This document shows positions 29,410 through 40,090 of a DNA stretch of 64,000 nt, piece after piece (position 1 is the stretch's first letter; each line of letters opens with the position of its first letter). Both the position numbers and the translations under genes were made by a program. The notes below the pieces were generated by a model. It worked only from the letters and a program-made list of their open reading frames with translations, made no database searches and was not told where the DNA came from. Source of the DNA: Thalassotalea sediminis. Lineage in GTDB: Bacteria > Pseudomonadota > Gammaproteobacteria > Enterobacterales > Alteromonadaceae. The stretch spans positions 1,922,001 to 1,986,000 of the forward strand of contig NZ_AP027361.1 in assembly GCF_030295915.1 (NCBI RefSeq), given 5' to 3'.

Positions 29410-29739
29410 ATGGCTGTAATCAACTGCCCACAGTGCAATAAAAAAATTTCTGATAAAGCGAAAAGCTGTCAATATTGTGAGCTTGATCTTGTTAACGTAG
29501 ATGAAGATAAACTGGCAAGTATTAAAAAGGTAAATATTATTAATAAATCGCAAAGAATAATGACATTTTCATTTATTGCTATGTTAATTTTTTGTGGCGG
29601 ATTTTTATACTTTTACTGGCAAAATGTTCAACCAGGTACCGTAGAATATTATGCATCAGTCAGCGCTATTATCGTAGGCTTCTTTATGTACATAACAACA
29701 CGCATTCAGTTAATTTTGTTAAAAAGAAGAAATAAATAG
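29410..29739 (+). CDS. Zinc-ribbon membrane protein
   Basis: 109 residues. A four-cysteine zinc ribbon at the N-terminus (CPQC and CQYC, about residues 6-26) is followed by two membrane helices (about 48-70 and 78-98) and a basic end. Function unknown. It lies 2 bp before yeaC and is likely its operon partner. Confidence 0.8.
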   Translation: MAVINCPQCNKKISDKAKSCQYCELDLVNVDEDKLASIKKVNIINKSQRIMTFSFIAMLIFCGGFLYFYWQNVQPGTVEYYASVSAIIVGFFMYITTRIQLILLKRRNK

Positions 29740-29741
29740 CC

Positions 29742-30053
29742 ATGGATATATTACAACTTGTTGAAAACATGTCTTTTGAAATGTACGAGAGACTTCAATA
29801 TGCTGCTGAAACAGGTAAATGGCCTGAGGGTACGCCAGTAGATAGCGCACAGAGAGAGTCTGCTCTGCAACTATCAATGGCATACCAAGCAAAACATCTA
29901 AACTCACAAGAGATGCTATCTGTTGGTGCAGATGGTGAAATAGTGAGTAAAACTAAACGTCAATTAAAAGAAGAATTTACTGGCAGTTCACCCGAAAATA
30001 TAGCGGCATGCGATAAGAATGAGTTAGAAATAGCTAGGTTTAAAACACAATGA
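29742..30053 (+). CDS. yeaC: DUF1315 family protein YeaC
   Basis: 103 residues, close to E. coli YeaC in length and in landmarks (MSFEMYERLQYAAETGKWPEG, LSMAYQAKH, KTKRQLKEEF). Function unknown. Its stop overlaps the start of the DUF349 gene by 4 bp (ATGA), implying coupled translation. Confidence 0.88.
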   Translation: MDILQLVENMSFEMYERLQYAAETGKWPEGTPVDSAQRESALQLSMAYQAKHLNSQEMLSVGADGEIVSKTKRQLKEEFTGSSPENIAACDKNELEIARFKTQ

Positions 30054-32848
30054 TATTTGACCGATTTTTTAAAGAAAACTGGCAACACAAAGATGCAAAT
30101 ATACGTATCAAAGCGATAGCAAATGACTTATCCGTAGAAGATCAAAAACAACGAAGTATTCTACAATCTCTCGTTACACAAGATGCGAGTGAACTAGTGC
30201 GGCGAGCCGCTTTATTGAAATTAAATGATCTTGAAATATATATCGCAGCGGCACACAGTAACGATCAAAATAAAATACGTAAATTTGCATCGGAGCAACT
30301 TGAGCAACAGTTAATAAATAACAGCTCGTTTTCTTTAACAACGGCTGAAAAACAGAACCTTATAAATGATGAACGTTTAACAAAAGGGTTATTAGAGCAA
30401 TGGTTAAAACATGAAGTAGAACCAGCGTTGGTATTATCCCTATTCAATCGTATAGATAAACCGCAATTACTGTTAAACACTTTTAAAAAACATCCTCATC
30501 GAGATGTACAACGTGGTTTGTTAACTGATTCACTTTCAAAAGAACAGTTAGAAAAGTTAAGCAAATTCGCGTGTAATGATGAAATTGAACAACACATTCA
30601 GACTCTAATTAATACCATTAACGAACAATTAGAGAAGCCGATTAAAGTTGAAAAGGCAGCACAATTACTCCTTGCAAAATATCTAGCACTAAAAGAAGAA
30701 AAAAGTTACCAAGGTTATTTAGATAAACAACAACAGTATGTTGAACAATGGCGCAAACAATTGGAAAGTTTTTCATGTTTATCAAGCCAACAGAAAGATA
30801 CTTTGCTTGCAAAATATCAAGACATTACTGAACAAGTTGAACGGGCCCAAGCAGCAAATGCGGAAGCATATCAACAACAAAAAATACAAGCACAATTAGC
30901 AGAAGAACGTAAAGCTCAGCAGAGAAACATTGAAGAGCAGATCAGCAAACTCGAACAGCAATTACATCACTTGATCCTTAACGAATCAACGGAACACACT
31001 GAAGCGTTAACAACAGAAATTAAAAACATAGAAGCACTATTGCTTCAGACAAACTTAAAAAAGAACGTACAGGATACGTTGCTAAAAAGTGTAAGCCGAA
31101 TCAAAAGTACCTTACCACTCATTCCAGAAATTATTGACGCCAATGCGCAAGCCACCCAAATAGTTACGTCTTTTGCGCAAAAAAGTTTACCTGAAACACT
31201 CGCGCAACATGATGATTTGGCACCACAATTTAAGGTTTGGCAAGAAAAATGGCAGCAATGTGAAAAAATAGCCAATCACTATATTCCAGCGTCAATAAAA
31301 GAAGCGTATGTTGAAATTAATAATCGCTGGCAACAATCAATGGCGCCGTTTAAAAAACAACGAGCTAACGACTTTAAAGATACTCAGCGTAAATTAAATG
31401 ACACTAAAAGATTAATTACTGACGGCAAGTACAATACCGCCTTTGGTGTATTTAAAGGCGCGAAACAAACATTTGAACAGCTTTTACCTGAACAACAAGC
31501 ACGTTTAGTTAAGTTATATGACAGCATAGAACAACAACTTGATGAATTAAATGATTGGGAACATTATGTTTCCACGCCTAAAAAACAAGCGTTGTTATGT
31601 AAAATGGAACAACTTGCTGAAAAACCACTAGACAACCCAAAAAGCCAAGCAGACAAAGTTAAAGAGTATCGGCAACAATGGAATCGTTTAGGCCATGCCG
31701 AAGATGAACTAGAGTCAGATTTAAATAATCAGTTCAATATCTTTTGTGAAAAAGCATTTGCGCCATGTAGACAGTACTTTGCTGAGCAAGAGGCTCTGAG
31801 AGCTGAAAACTATAACCTTCGCATTGAACTAGTCGAGCAAGCAAAGCGTTTAGTGGAAGAAAGTGATGATAACCAGCCAATAGAAAGCCATATTGCCTCT
31901 TCATTACGTAAACTTGAACAAAAATGGCGTCAAGCGTGTGAAGTAGAACGCGACAAATATCGTCCTCTTGCACAAACGTTTAAAAATACATTGGCTCCGT
32001 TAAAGAAGCAACTCGGTGTGCAGTATGAAGAAAATGGTGCAGCAAAACGCAGCATTATTGAAAAAGCGAATTTATTGTTGGCGAGCGAAGATAGCGTTCA
32101 TGCTGCAAAAGAAGCGATAGCATTACAAGAAGCGTGGAAAAAAATCGGTTTTTGCGGTAATGCAATGGAAAATAAATTATGGCAGCGCTTTAGAACGATA
32201 AACGATGAAATCTTTGCAAATAGAGCGGAAGTAACGGCAAAGAAAGAGCAACAACTCCAAGAGCAAAGTGCTCAATTTGAACAACAGATTAATACCATAT
32301 TAAATGAATTAAACACTGATGATTTAGTCGCGGTAAAACAAAGTATTAATCAATTAAATGCACTGCGTCAACAAATTGAAGTTCAAAAAGATTTGCCAAA
32401 AACCATCGTTGCTAAGATTGATAAACAGCTGTCATCATTACAAGCGAACATTATTAAAATTAACAATGTACAACGACAACAGCAATGGGAAAACTTGTTT
32501 GAGCTTTTAACCGAATTAGCCAAAGGCGCTGAGTTCAGTGAAGATAAAATGTTCGCATTGCCAAAACGTTGGCAAAAGCAGGTTGCGGCATGCGTATCTT
32601 CAAAGACACGCAATGCACTTGCCCGTGTTGAAAAGACTATCGCTATTGAAATTTTGGCTGAGTTACCATCGCCAGATACAGATGCTGAGCAGCGACTCGC
32701 CATTCAAGTGGCATTAATGCAAACACAGATGACGACTAAAGCATCGTTAAATATTGAACAAGTATTCAATGAATGGTTAGAACAAGGAAATCTAGCGATA
32801 GAAGATTGCGCGCTGCTTGCTCGTATCAAATCGGCTTTTGTCGCTTAA
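30050..32848 (+). CDS. Large DUF349 coiled-coil protein
   Basis: 932 residues, soluble, strongly alpha-helical and rich in Gln, Lys and Glu. The N-terminal ~180 residues look like HEAT-type repeats (DAS..VRRAALLKLNDLE). Several DUF349 units follow, for example EKWQQCEKIANHYIPASIKEAYVEINNRW, QQWNRLGHAE and EAWKKIGFCG. The role is unknown; some members affect cell wall or competence. Forms an operon with yeaC and the zinc-ribbon gene. Confidence 0.85.
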   Translation: MIFDRFFKENWQHKDANIRIKAIANDLSVEDQKQRSILQSLVTQDASELVRRAALLKLNDLEIYIAAAHSNDQNKIRKFASEQLEQQLINNSSFSLTTAEKQNLINDERLTKGLLEQWLKHEVEPALVLSLFNRIDKPQLLLNTFKKHPHRDVQRGLLTDSLSKEQLEKLSKFACNDEIEQHIQTLINTINEQLEKPIKVEKAAQLLLAKYLALKEEKSYQGYLDKQQQYVEQWRKQLESFSCLSSQQKDTLLAKYQDITEQVERAQAANAEAYQQQKIQAQLAEERKAQQRNIEEQISKLEQQLHHLILNESTEHTEALTTEIKNIEALLLQTNLKKNVQDTLLKSVSRIKSTLPLIPEIIDANAQATQIVTSFAQKSLPETLAQHDDLAPQFKVWQEKWQQCEKIANHYIPASIKEAYVEINNRWQQSMAPFKKQRANDFKDTQRKLNDTKRLITDGKYNTAFGVFKGAKQTFEQLLPEQQARLVKLYDSIEQQLDELNDWEHYVSTPKKQALLCKMEQLAEKPLDNPKSQADKVKEYRQQWNRLGHAEDELESDLNNQFNIFCEKAFAPCRQYFAEQEALRAENYNLRIELVEQAKRLVEESDDNQPIESHIASSLRKLEQKWRQACEVERDKYRPLAQTFKNTLAPLKKQLGVQYEENGAAKRSIIEKANLLLASEDSVHAAKEAIALQEAWKKIGFCGNAMENKLWQRFRTINDEIFANRAEVTAKKEQQLQEQSAQFEQQINTILNELNTDDLVAVKQSINQLNALRQQIEVQKDLPKTIVAKIDKQLSSLQANIIKINNVQRQQQWENLFELLTELAKGAEFSEDKMFALPKRWQKQVAACVSSKTRNALARVEKTIAIEILAELPSPDTDAEQRLAIQVALMQTQMTTKASLNIEQVFNEWLEQGNLAIEDCALLARIKSAFVA

Positions 32849-32923
32849 TGTTAAATCGTGCTAATTCTTCTATTCTGTAAAATTTAGCTGCTATAGTTAA
32901 ATTGCAGAGGGGGGAGAATTAGC

Positions 32924-34003
32924 ATGAAATTATTTTTAGCTATTAGTTTATCGATTGTCCATTTAAGCAGTTATGCTTTAGATGTTGTTTTTGTAAACCC
33001 CTCAATACCCGGCACACCTTTTTGGGATCGTGTAACAGCAGTTGCTAAAGCAGCTGCTGAAGACTTATCTATTAATCTCAATATTGTTTATGGAAAAGAT
33101 AATAGAGTTTATCATTTAGAGGCCATGCAAAAAGTAATTGCTGCGCAGAAAAAACCAGACTTTGTTATTTTTATGCCATATGATGGCAATGCCGTTGCAA
33201 CCTTCGAGCTATTAGAGTCAGCAAATATTCCCTTCATCACTATTGAACGAACATTACAAAAAAACGAGCAAGCGCTTATCGGTTTTCCTCAACAAAGGTT
33301 TAAATATTGGCTAGGAGAAGTCTTTCATGACAATATTTATGCTGGCAGGCTACTCGCTAACGAACTGATTAAAGCTGCTAAGAAAAAGCAACCGGAAAAT
33401 AAACATTTAGTGGCGGTAGGTATAGCAGGTAGTTTTAGTGGAGAGTCTTCAGAAAGAAACACTGGCTTAAAACAGGCGATAGCAGCAGATAAAGAAGTTT
33501 CTTTAGAGCAAATTGTCCCTGCAATTTGGAGTAGAGAGCGCAGTCGTAATATTATCTTTAGTTTGAATGCGAGGTTTGGTCAAATTGACGTTGCTTGGGC
33601 CGCTTCAGATGGCATGGCATTAGGTGTACTAGATTCCGTTAAAAGTGAATATAGAGACTTGAATCAAAGCATGCAAATTGGCGGGATAGATTGGACAGTA
33701 GAAGGCATAAAGGAAGTTGAAAAAGGTGGTTTAGCGGTAAGTGTAGGAGGACATTTTATGCAAACAGCTTGGGCTTTAGTTAAGCTTTATGATCATACCC
33801 AAGGCATTAAAATTTTTAATGGTGGTGATATGGGGAAAACATATGATTTAGAAGCGATAACTCATGAAAACATTCACAAATATAAACGTTTAGCCTCCAA
33901 AGTTGATTGGCAAAAAATTGATTTTAAAAGGTTTTCTAGAACATACACTAAACAAGCACAATACGACTTTTCTTTTGGGCAAATGTTAACTGCACTAGAG
34001 TAA
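32924..34003 (+). CDS. Periplasmic sugar-type binding protein (ABC/sensor type)
   Basis: 359 residues with a signal peptide ending near SSYA. It shows the type 1 periplasmic-binding fold (PF13407-like): VFVNPSIPGTPFWDRVTAVAKAAAEDL, then AWAASDGMALGVLDSV and IGGIDWTVEGIKEV. No ABC permease or ATPase is adjacent, so it may feed a distant transporter or a sensor kinase/GGDEF protein, as LuxP does. GGGGGGAG-like site before ATG. Confidence 0.8.
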   Translation: MKLFLAISLSIVHLSSYALDVVFVNPSIPGTPFWDRVTAVAKAAAEDLSINLNIVYGKDNRVYHLEAMQKVIAAQKKPDFVIFMPYDGNAVATFELLESANIPFITIERTLQKNEQALIGFPQQRFKYWLGEVFHDNIYAGRLLANELIKAAKKKQPENKHLVAVGIAGSFSGESSERNTGLKQAIAADKEVSLEQIVPAIWSRERSRNIIFSLNARFGQIDVAWAASDGMALGVLDSVKSEYRDLNQSMQIGGIDWTVEGIKEVEKGGLAVSVGGHFMQTAWALVKLYDHTQGIKIFNGGDMGKTYDLEAITHENIHKYKRLASKVDWQKIDFKRFSRTYTKQAQYDFSFGQMLTALE

Positions 34004-34010
34004 TAAGCTT

Positions 34011-34044
34011 CACCTCAGCACGCGCATTTAATAGTACTGAGGTG
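34011..34044. terminator. Possible weak terminator between convergent genes
   Basis: CACCTCAG and CTGAGGTG form an 8-bp stem with an 18-base loop between the binding-protein gene and ansA. The T-tract is short. Confidence 0.45.
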
Positions 34045-34053
34045 TTACAAAAG

Positions 34054-35061
34054 CTAGTCGGTCAATTCCCCTCGCAGGTTTTGCACGAATAATCGTTTTA
34101 CCTCCGTGATACTCAATGATTGGCTTAATAAATAGTGCAATTTGGTGAGTGTTGCTTCTAATGTCATATCTTGCCCACTGATCACACCACATCTGCTTAA
34201 AGCAGTACCCGTCGCATAACCTTCCATGTTTACCTTACCTTTAATACATTGGCTACAGTTCACAATAATAATGCCTTGATCATTTGCGTCAGAAAGTAGG
34301 GCAAGTAACTTTTCATCTTGTGGTGCATTACCTACACCATAACTTCGAACAATGAGTGCTTTAACCGGTTGTTTGATTACATTAGCAATCAACTCATGAC
34401 TGATCCCAGGGTATAAATGAACGACACCAACTGGTTGCGGCGTTATACGTGACATTGTGAGTTTATCATCAAAAGTATTCGCAATCTTACCTGATAGTAC
34501 TTTGATATTTATACCTGCTTCGAGAAGAGGTTCCATATTAGGTGAATCAAACGCGTTAAAGCCATCTGCATAGGCTTTAATGGCTCTATTTCCACGATAA
34601 AGTCGATTATTAAAAAATAAACCTACTTCATTAATTGGATAGTTTGCAGCAATATAGAGTGAGTTTAATAAATTTACCTGACCATCTGAACGCAACTGAC
34701 TAAATGGAATTTGCGATCCTGTTACAATGACAGGTTTAGATAAGTCTTCAAACATAAATGACAATGCAGAGCTAGTATACGCCATTGTATCCGTGCCATG
34801 CAGTACAACAAAACCGTCATAAGTGTGATAATTATCTGCTATATCATCAGCGATACGTTGCCAATCGCTAGGCGTCATATTTGATGAATCTATTAAAGGT
34901 GCATATTCCTTTAATGTAAATTCAGGCATCTCATCACGATAAAACTCTGGCATATTCTGGATTGAGTCAATGAGATGACCTTTGGCAGGAATGTAGCCAT
35001 GTTCACTTGTTTTCATACCTATGGTACCGCCAGTGTAGGCTATATAAATTTTTTTCTTCAT
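34054..35061 (-). CDS. ansA: Cytoplasmic L-asparaginase I
   Basis: 335 residues, no signal peptide, like E. coli AnsA. The N-terminal YTGGTIGM has the nucleophilic Thr, and VLHGTDTMAYT supplies the second Thr-Asp pair. It hydrolyses asparagine to aspartate and ammonia. I start at MKKKIYIAYTGG (ATG 35061) as in E. coli, not at the upstream GTG 35076. It lies 85 bp after sppA in the same direction, and a hairpin lies between them. Confidence 0.95.
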   Translation of the reverse strand: MKKKIYIAYTGGTIGMKTSEHGYIPAKGHLIDSIQNMPEFYRDEMPEFTLKEYAPLIDSSNMTPSDWQRIADDIADNYHTYDGFVVLHGTDTMAYTSSALSFMFEDLSKPVIVTGSQIPFSQLRSDGQVNLLNSLYIAANYPINEVGLFFNNRLYRGNRAIKAYADGFNAFDSPNMEPLLEAGINIKVLSGKIANTFDDKLTMSRITPQPVGVVHLYPGISHELIANVIKQPVKALIVRSYGVGNAPQDEKLLALLSDANDQGIIIVNCSQCIKGKVNMEGYATGTALSRCGVISGQDMTLEATLTKLHYLLSQSLSITEVKRLFVQNLRGELTD

Positions 35062-35086
35062 GTTAATAAGAGGCACGCTAAAAATA

Positions 35087-35119
35087 AAAGCCCCTTAAAT
35101 ATGGTATTCATGGGGCTTT
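35087..35119 (-). terminator. Hairpin between sppA and ansA
   Basis: AAAGCCCC and GGGGCTTT (8 bp) are separated by 17 bases. Read on the minus strand it ends in AAAATTTT-poor sequence, so it may only partly terminate sppA transcription or act as an attenuator ahead of ansA. Confidence 0.5.
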
Positions 35120-35146
35120 ATGAGAATTATGGTTTAATTATATAAG

Positions 35147-37003
35147 CTAATTCAGTTCACAGGCTAGGCATTTAGCATAAATACCTTGCGGATCATTCAA
35201 TTGATAAACGGTGTTTAATTCAGCTTTTAAATTATGTAAAAGTTGATCTACAACATCCGGCTTGTAGGTCGTCTGTGTTGGCATAAATGCAGTCGCTTGA
35301 CCAAATACATTTTGCCAGAAAAGATCCTCTGGCGATTTAACCTTTTCAATCAATATTGTGTCAAAGTGGCTTAAGTTAGCATGCTCCGCAGCAATAGCGA
35401 TAGCGTCATCTAAATCACCTAGCTCATCAACTAAACCAAGTTGTTGTGCTTGAATGCCTGACCATACTCGGCCTTGTGCTATTTTATCAACCTCTTGTGG
35501 TGTCATATTTCTATGTTTTGCTACCAATTCTATGAAGTCTTGATAACCTCGCTCTATACCTAGTTGGAAAATTTTTGCTAATTTATCACTGATAGGGCGA
35601 GTAACACTCAATCCTGCTAGGTCAGTTGTACCAATTCCATCAGTATATACACCTAATTTTTCAAGTGATTTTTCAAAGGTCATAAATAAACCAAAGATAC
35701 CAATAGACCCTGTTATTGTTGTTGGCGAAGCAACAATGATATCTGCTGGTGCTGAAATCCAATAACCACCAGAAGCAGCATAAGTGCCCATTGAGGCAAC
35801 AACTGTTTTACCAGCCTTTTTAAGTAAATCAATTTCATGTCGAATAATATCTGATGCGTAAGCACTGCCACCGGGGCTATCAACACGTAGGACGACCGCT
35901 TTAACCTGATGATTATTTCTTGCCTGCTGTAAATATTTTACCAGCGTATCACCACCAATATTCCCTGGCGCTTGTTGACCATCTAGTATCGTGCCTTTAG
36001 CAACGATAATCGCGACTTTATCAGCATCACTTTCAAAAGGGACGATGGGTGAGGTGGCACGTAAATATTGTTTAAATCCTATTTGGCTATAGCTCTGTCG
36101 AGATTTTTTGCCAACTATTTTTATAAGCGCTTGTCGCATCTCATTGCGCGTTTTTAACTGATCTACCCAATGATTATTAAGTGCATAGTGCGCTACCTTG
36201 CCATCAGCTTTTTCTAGTTTATCTAATAAAACGTCAATTGATTCATCAAAGTTATCAATACTAAATTCGCGCTGTCTCGCAACATCGGTTTTGTATTGCA
36301 TCCAAAGTTCATTAAGCCATAAACGATTTGCTTCTTTAGCTTCTTCAGACATATCGTCACGTAGAAAAGGTTCTACCGCTGATTTATAGGTTCCTACGCG
36401 AAAAATATGTTGCGAAATCGCGAGCTTTTCAAACGCCGATTTAAAATACATTTGATAACGGCCATAACCGTCTAGGAGCATCCAACCATTTGGATTCATC
36501 CAAATTTCATCCGCATAACTCGCTAGATAATATTGGTCTTGTGTGAATTGATCACCGATTGCAATGACCTGTTTACCAGTACTTTTAAAGTCTTGAAGGT
36601 ACTTAGCAATAATTTTTGCCTTAGTGATGCTAGCACGAGTCATATTCTCTAACTTTAAAACAATGACCTGAATACGATCATCTGTTTTGGCGGTTGAGAT
36701 GACATCTAAAATATCTTGTAATAAAACTTCTGGCCTTTCATCTGGCTGATCCATCGCTTCATTTAAAAAAGCATCAAATGGGTTGATGTCGTGTTTTTGT
36801 TCGACAACTTCACCCTCAATATTCAACACTAACGCGGCTTTATTGGGGACGATAATTTCGGTTTCATCATTTGATAGCGCAATAATAATTGCAAACAATA
36901 CAATGAAAAAAACAATATTTACGATAATTTTTCTAGAAACGTTAAGCAATTGAAATAAACTTTTGCTTATACGGACAATAGCACTTGGGTGATGGTCGCT
37001 CAT
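35147..37003 (-). CDS. sppA: Signal peptide peptidase SppA (67K type)
   Basis: 618 residues, the same length as E. coli SppA. One N-terminal membrane anchor (about 15-45) precedes tandem Ser-Lys peptidase repeats. The catalytic Lys is in GTYKSAVEPF and the Ser in TGSIGIFG. It cleaves leftover signal peptides at the inner membrane. ATG 37003 has AAGGA upstream; the earlier ATG 37030 adds nine unlikely residues. sppA-ansA with a nearby nitroreductase is the E. coli neighbourhood. Confidence 0.95.
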   Translation of the reverse strand: MSDHHPSAIVRISKSLFQLLNVSRKIIVNIVFFIVLFAIIIALSNDETEIIVPNKAALVLNIEGEVVEQKHDINPFDAFLNEAMDQPDERPEVLLQDILDVISTAKTDDRIQVIVLKLENMTRASITKAKIIAKYLQDFKSTGKQVIAIGDQFTQDQYYLASYADEIWMNPNGWMLLDGYGRYQMYFKSAFEKLAISQHIFRVGTYKSAVEPFLRDDMSEEAKEANRLWLNELWMQYKTDVARQREFSIDNFDESIDVLLDKLEKADGKVAHYALNNHWVDQLKTRNEMRQALIKIVGKKSRQSYSQIGFKQYLRATSPIVPFESDADKVAIIVAKGTILDGQQAPGNIGGDTLVKYLQQARNNHQVKAVVLRVDSPGGSAYASDIIRHEIDLLKKAGKTVVASMGTYAASGGYWISAPADIIVASPTTITGSIGIFGLFMTFEKSLEKLGVYTDGIGTTDLAGLSVTRPISDKLAKIFQLGIERGYQDFIELVAKHRNMTPQEVDKIAQGRVWSGIQAQQLGLVDELGDLDDAIAIAAEHANLSHFDTILIEKVKSPEDLFWQNVFGQATAFMPTQTTYKPDVVDQLLHNLKAELNTVYQLNDPQGIYAKCLACELN

Positions 37004-37200
37004 AAATCCTTCAATCTTTTTTAAATGCAATAGCTATATATATGCTATAAGAATATGTACTGATTAAGTAGGGGAAATTGTAAATAATTTTTATAATAGT
37101 GCCACTTACGGCGATAATTTCGGCTTATCCGTGCGTAATTGTCATGTAAATGAAAGCTTTTTACTGATATGACGTTCTTTATTTCATATCAACTTTATAA

Positions 37201-37905
37201 ATGAGCGTTATGAATTTAATCAAATGTTACCATCAATTAGTGAGTAAACTACCTTGGTTTAGTGGGTTTCCTGCGTTGCTGCTGCGGTTATTTTTGGCCC
37301 CAATTATGATTATTGCTGGGTACAGTAAACTAAATTTATCTGATCCAGATATAGTAGGTTTAAACGCTTTATTCGCGAGTGAAAACGTCGTTAGCTGGTT
37401 TGGCAATACCGAATGGGGTCTGGGTTTACCTTTTCCAGAAATACTCGCTAACGTAGCGGCATGGACAGAATTTATTGGTGGTTGGATGTTACTGATTGGT
37501 TTAATGACGCGACTCATTAGCATTCCATTAATGTTTACCATGATTGTTGCTGCAACGACAGTACATTTAGAGCATGGCTGGTATGCTGTAGCGCCGAGTA
37601 ATTCAAATGTGAGTACAGCAAATGTGGCAGACTGGCTTGGATTTGATCACGCAAAAGAGAGCTTAGAAAATAGCGATCAAGTGTACGTAAGGCTTAATAA
37701 GATGCGAGAACTGTTAGAAGAAAATGGTAATACTGACTGGCTATTTGAAAAAGGTAATATAGGCGTTATGAATAACGGTATCGAAATAGCAGCAACGTAC
37801 TTTATTATGCTATTAGCATTGCTATTTATTGGTGGCGGAAGATTTACTAGTGTCGACCATTACCTTTATACTTACTGGCTAAAACCAAAGCTAGAAATGA
37901 AATAA
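37201..37905 (+). CDS. DoxX family membrane protein
   Basis: 234 residues. DoxX-like helices appear at LLLRLFLAPIMIIAGYSKL, WTEFIGGWMLLIGLMTRL and a C-terminal AATYFIMLLALLFIGGGRF. A soluble insert of about 60 residues between helices 3 and 4 resembles that of HvfX-type DoxX proteins linked to copper-binding peptides, but no such peptide gene is nearby. Function unknown. It ends 6 bp before the nitroreductase gene, so the two are probably co-transcribed. Confidence 0.75.
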   Translation: MSVMNLIKCYHQLVSKLPWFSGFPALLLRLFLAPIMIIAGYSKLNLSDPDIVGLNALFASENVVSWFGNTEWGLGLPFPEILANVAAWTEFIGGWMLLIGLMTRLISIPLMFTMIVAATTVHLEHGWYAVAPSNSNVSTANVADWLGFDHAKESLENSDQVYVRLNKMRELLEENGNTDWLFEKGNIGVMNNGIEIAATYFIMLLALLFIGGGRFTSVDHYLYTYWLKPKLEMK

Positions 37906-37911
37906 AAATTT

Positions 37912-38466
37912 ATGAATGCAGTAGAGTTGCTATTAACAAGACAATCAGATCCTTTATTAATCGAGCCATTACCTTCAGAACCTGACTTGAAAGCTATATT
38001 AACTGCGGGTATGAGAGTACCAGATCATGCTGCATTAAAACCATACCATATTGCTGTATATAAAGAAGAAGGGTTAAAAAAGCTGAGTACTGCATATGTA
38101 AGCGCAGTATCTAAACAAAACGCCGATCAGAGTAAAATCGACAAAGCAGCAAAAATGCCGTTTAGAGCACCTATGGTAATTGTCGTAAGTACCGACTATA
38201 AGTCCCATGATAAAGTCCCTGAAAAAGAACAATTAATTACCGCTGGGTGTGTGGTACACGCAATGCAAATGGCTGCATTCTCATTGGGTTACGGTGCCAT
38301 GTGGCGCACAGGAGATTTAGCATTTAATGATGATGTAAAAACATTACTCAATATAGCACCACATAATGATATTGCAGGCTTTCTTTACATTGGAACAAAA
38401 GCAAAAGCAATGCCGTTGAAGCCTGAGCGTTATTTCGATGATCGGGTCTCTATTATCGCAAGTTAA
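37912..38466 (+). CDS. ydjA: YdjA-like nitroreductase family protein
   Basis: 184 residues (E. coli YdjA 183). Flavin-binding features include the N-terminal RQS, GMRVPDHAALKPYH near residue 33 and the C-terminal GYGAMWRTG and GFLYIGT. FMN-dependent reductase of unknown natural substrate. Proximity to sppA and ansA matches the E. coli order, supporting orthology. Confidence 0.88.
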   Translation: MNAVELLLTRQSDPLLIEPLPSEPDLKAILTAGMRVPDHAALKPYHIAVYKEEGLKKLSTAYVSAVSKQNADQSKIDKAAKMPFRAPMVIVVSTDYKSHDKVPEKEQLITAGCVVHAMQMAAFSLGYGAMWRTGDLAFNDDVKTLLNIAPHNDIAGFLYIGTKAKAMPLKPERYFDDRVSIIAS

Positions 38467-38630
38467 GTTGTTTATAATGGCGTTTAGCTAAACATGAAGA
38501 ATTCGAAAATGGCATGAACTTTTAATAATCGTAATTATCTGGTGGTTGGTATTTTTCACTATCAGAAGTATTTGAATTAATGGCTATTACCGATAGCTGC
38601 GTTAATACTCAACAATCAAGTAAACACAAA

Positions 38631-38654
38631 AAAGCCAGTTTAAAAACTGGCTTT
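38631..38654. terminator. Bidirectional terminator between ydjA-like gene and asnS
   Basis: AAAGCCAGTT and AACTGGCTTT form a perfect 10-bp stem around TAAA, with A-rich flanks; the two genes converge. Confidence 0.85.
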
Positions 38655-38689
38655 AAAAACATCAACCTATTTTAGGGCGATATAAATTG

Positions 38690-40090
38690 CTAGTACGCAG
38701 CGTTTTTTGGCGTACGTGGAAATGGTATTACATCTCTAACATTTTGCATACCGGTTGCGTAAGCAACTAAGCGTTCAAAACCAAGACCAAAACCTGAATG
38801 AGGCACGGTACCGTATCTACGTAAATCTCTGTACCAACTGTAATCAGCAGGATCTAAGTCCATTTCGGCCATACGTTTATCTAAAATATCTAAACGTTCT
38901 TCACGCTGGCTTCCGCCAATTATTTCACCAATACCAGGTGCTAATACATCCATCGCAGCAACTGTTTTACCGTCATCATTTAAACGCATGTAAAATGATT
39001 TAATATCTTTCGGGTAATTCTGTAGTACAACAGGGCCACCAACGTGTTCTTCAGCTAAGTAGCGCTCGTGTTCCGAGTTTAAATCAACGCCCCAAGAAAC
39101 AGGGTTTTCGAACTTCTTACCACAGTTTTGCAATATTTCAATGGCATCAGTGTAATCCATTCGAACAAAATCTTTGTTAATCACTGAGTTCAATCGATCG
39201 ATAACCGTTTTGTCGACACGTTGTTGGAAGAACGCCATATCATCAGCGCGTTCTTCTAATAGTGCTTTAAACACATATTTTAACATTTCTTCTGCAAGCG
39301 TGGCTGCATCTGCCAAATTTGCGAAAGCAATTTCTGGTTCAACCATCCAAAACTCTGCTAAATGGCGACTCGTATTTGAATTTTCTGCACGAAAAGTAGG
39401 ACCAAATGTATATACTTTAGATAGGGCACAACAGTATGTTTCTACATTTAACTGACCAGAAACTGTTAAAAATGTCTCTTTGCCAAAAAAATCTTCAGTG
39501 TAATCGATATCGCCTTTATCCGTTCTTGGTAAGTTTTCCATATCAAGTGTACTAACACGAAACATTTCACCAGCACCTTCACAGTCACTTCCTGTGATTA
39601 AAGGCGTGCTGATCCACATGTAGCCTTTTTCATGGAGAAAACGATGAATAGCTTGAGCTAATGAGTTACGTACACGGGTAACTGCGCCACCGATATTTGT
39701 GCGAGGGCGCAAATGTGCATGCTCGCGTAAAAACTCTATGGAATGACGTTTAGCCGCCATTGGATAAGTATCAGGATCGTCTACAAGACCTAAAACGTCG
39801 ACCTGCGTCGCCTGAATTTCAAAAGACTGACCTTGTCCAGGAGATTCTACTAAAATACCTGTTACTTTAACCGCTGCACCCGCCGTTAACTTTAGTATTT
39901 CATCTTGATAATTATCTAGATTATTTGGCGCTATTGCCTGAATAGTGTCGAAACATGAACCATCGTGGATGGCTAAAAATGAAATTCCTGCTTTCGAATC
40001 GCGTCTAGTGCGTATCCAACCATGCACAGAAATTTCTTTATCAACAGGGTACTTACCTGCTAATACATCAGAAATAGCGATAACTGACAT
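38690..40090 (-). CDS. asnS: Asparaginyl-tRNA synthetase
   Basis: 466 residues, standard length. An N-terminal OB-fold anticodon domain ([24 protein letters not shown]) is followed by the class II core: motif 2 in [21 protein letters not shown] and motif 3 in [13 protein letters not shown]. It charges tRNA-Asn. The stop is close to the terminator shared with the converging nitroreductase gene. Confidence 0.97.
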   Translation of the reverse strand: MSVIAISDVLAGKYPVDKEISVHGWIRTRRDSKAGISFLAIHDGSCFDTIQAIAPNNLDNYQDEILKLTAGAAVKVTGILVESPGQGQSFEIQATQVDVLGLVDDPDTYPMAAKRHSIEFLREHAHLRPRTNIGGAVTRVRNSLAQAIHRFLHEKGYMWISTPLITGSDCEGAGEMFRVSTLDMENLPRTDKGDIDYTEDFFGKETFLTVSGQLNVETYCCALSKVYTFGPTFRAENSNTSRHLAEFWMVEPEIAFANLADAATLAEEMLKYVFKALLEERADDMAFFQQRVDKTVIDRLNSVINKDFVRMDYTDAIEILQNCGKKFENPVSWGVDLNSEHERYLAEEHVGGPVVLQNYPKDIKSFYMRLNDDGKTVAAMDVLAPGIGEIIGGSQREERLDILDKRMAEMDLDPADYSWYRDLRRYGTVPHSGFGLGFERLVAYATGMQNVRDVIPFPRTPKNAAY

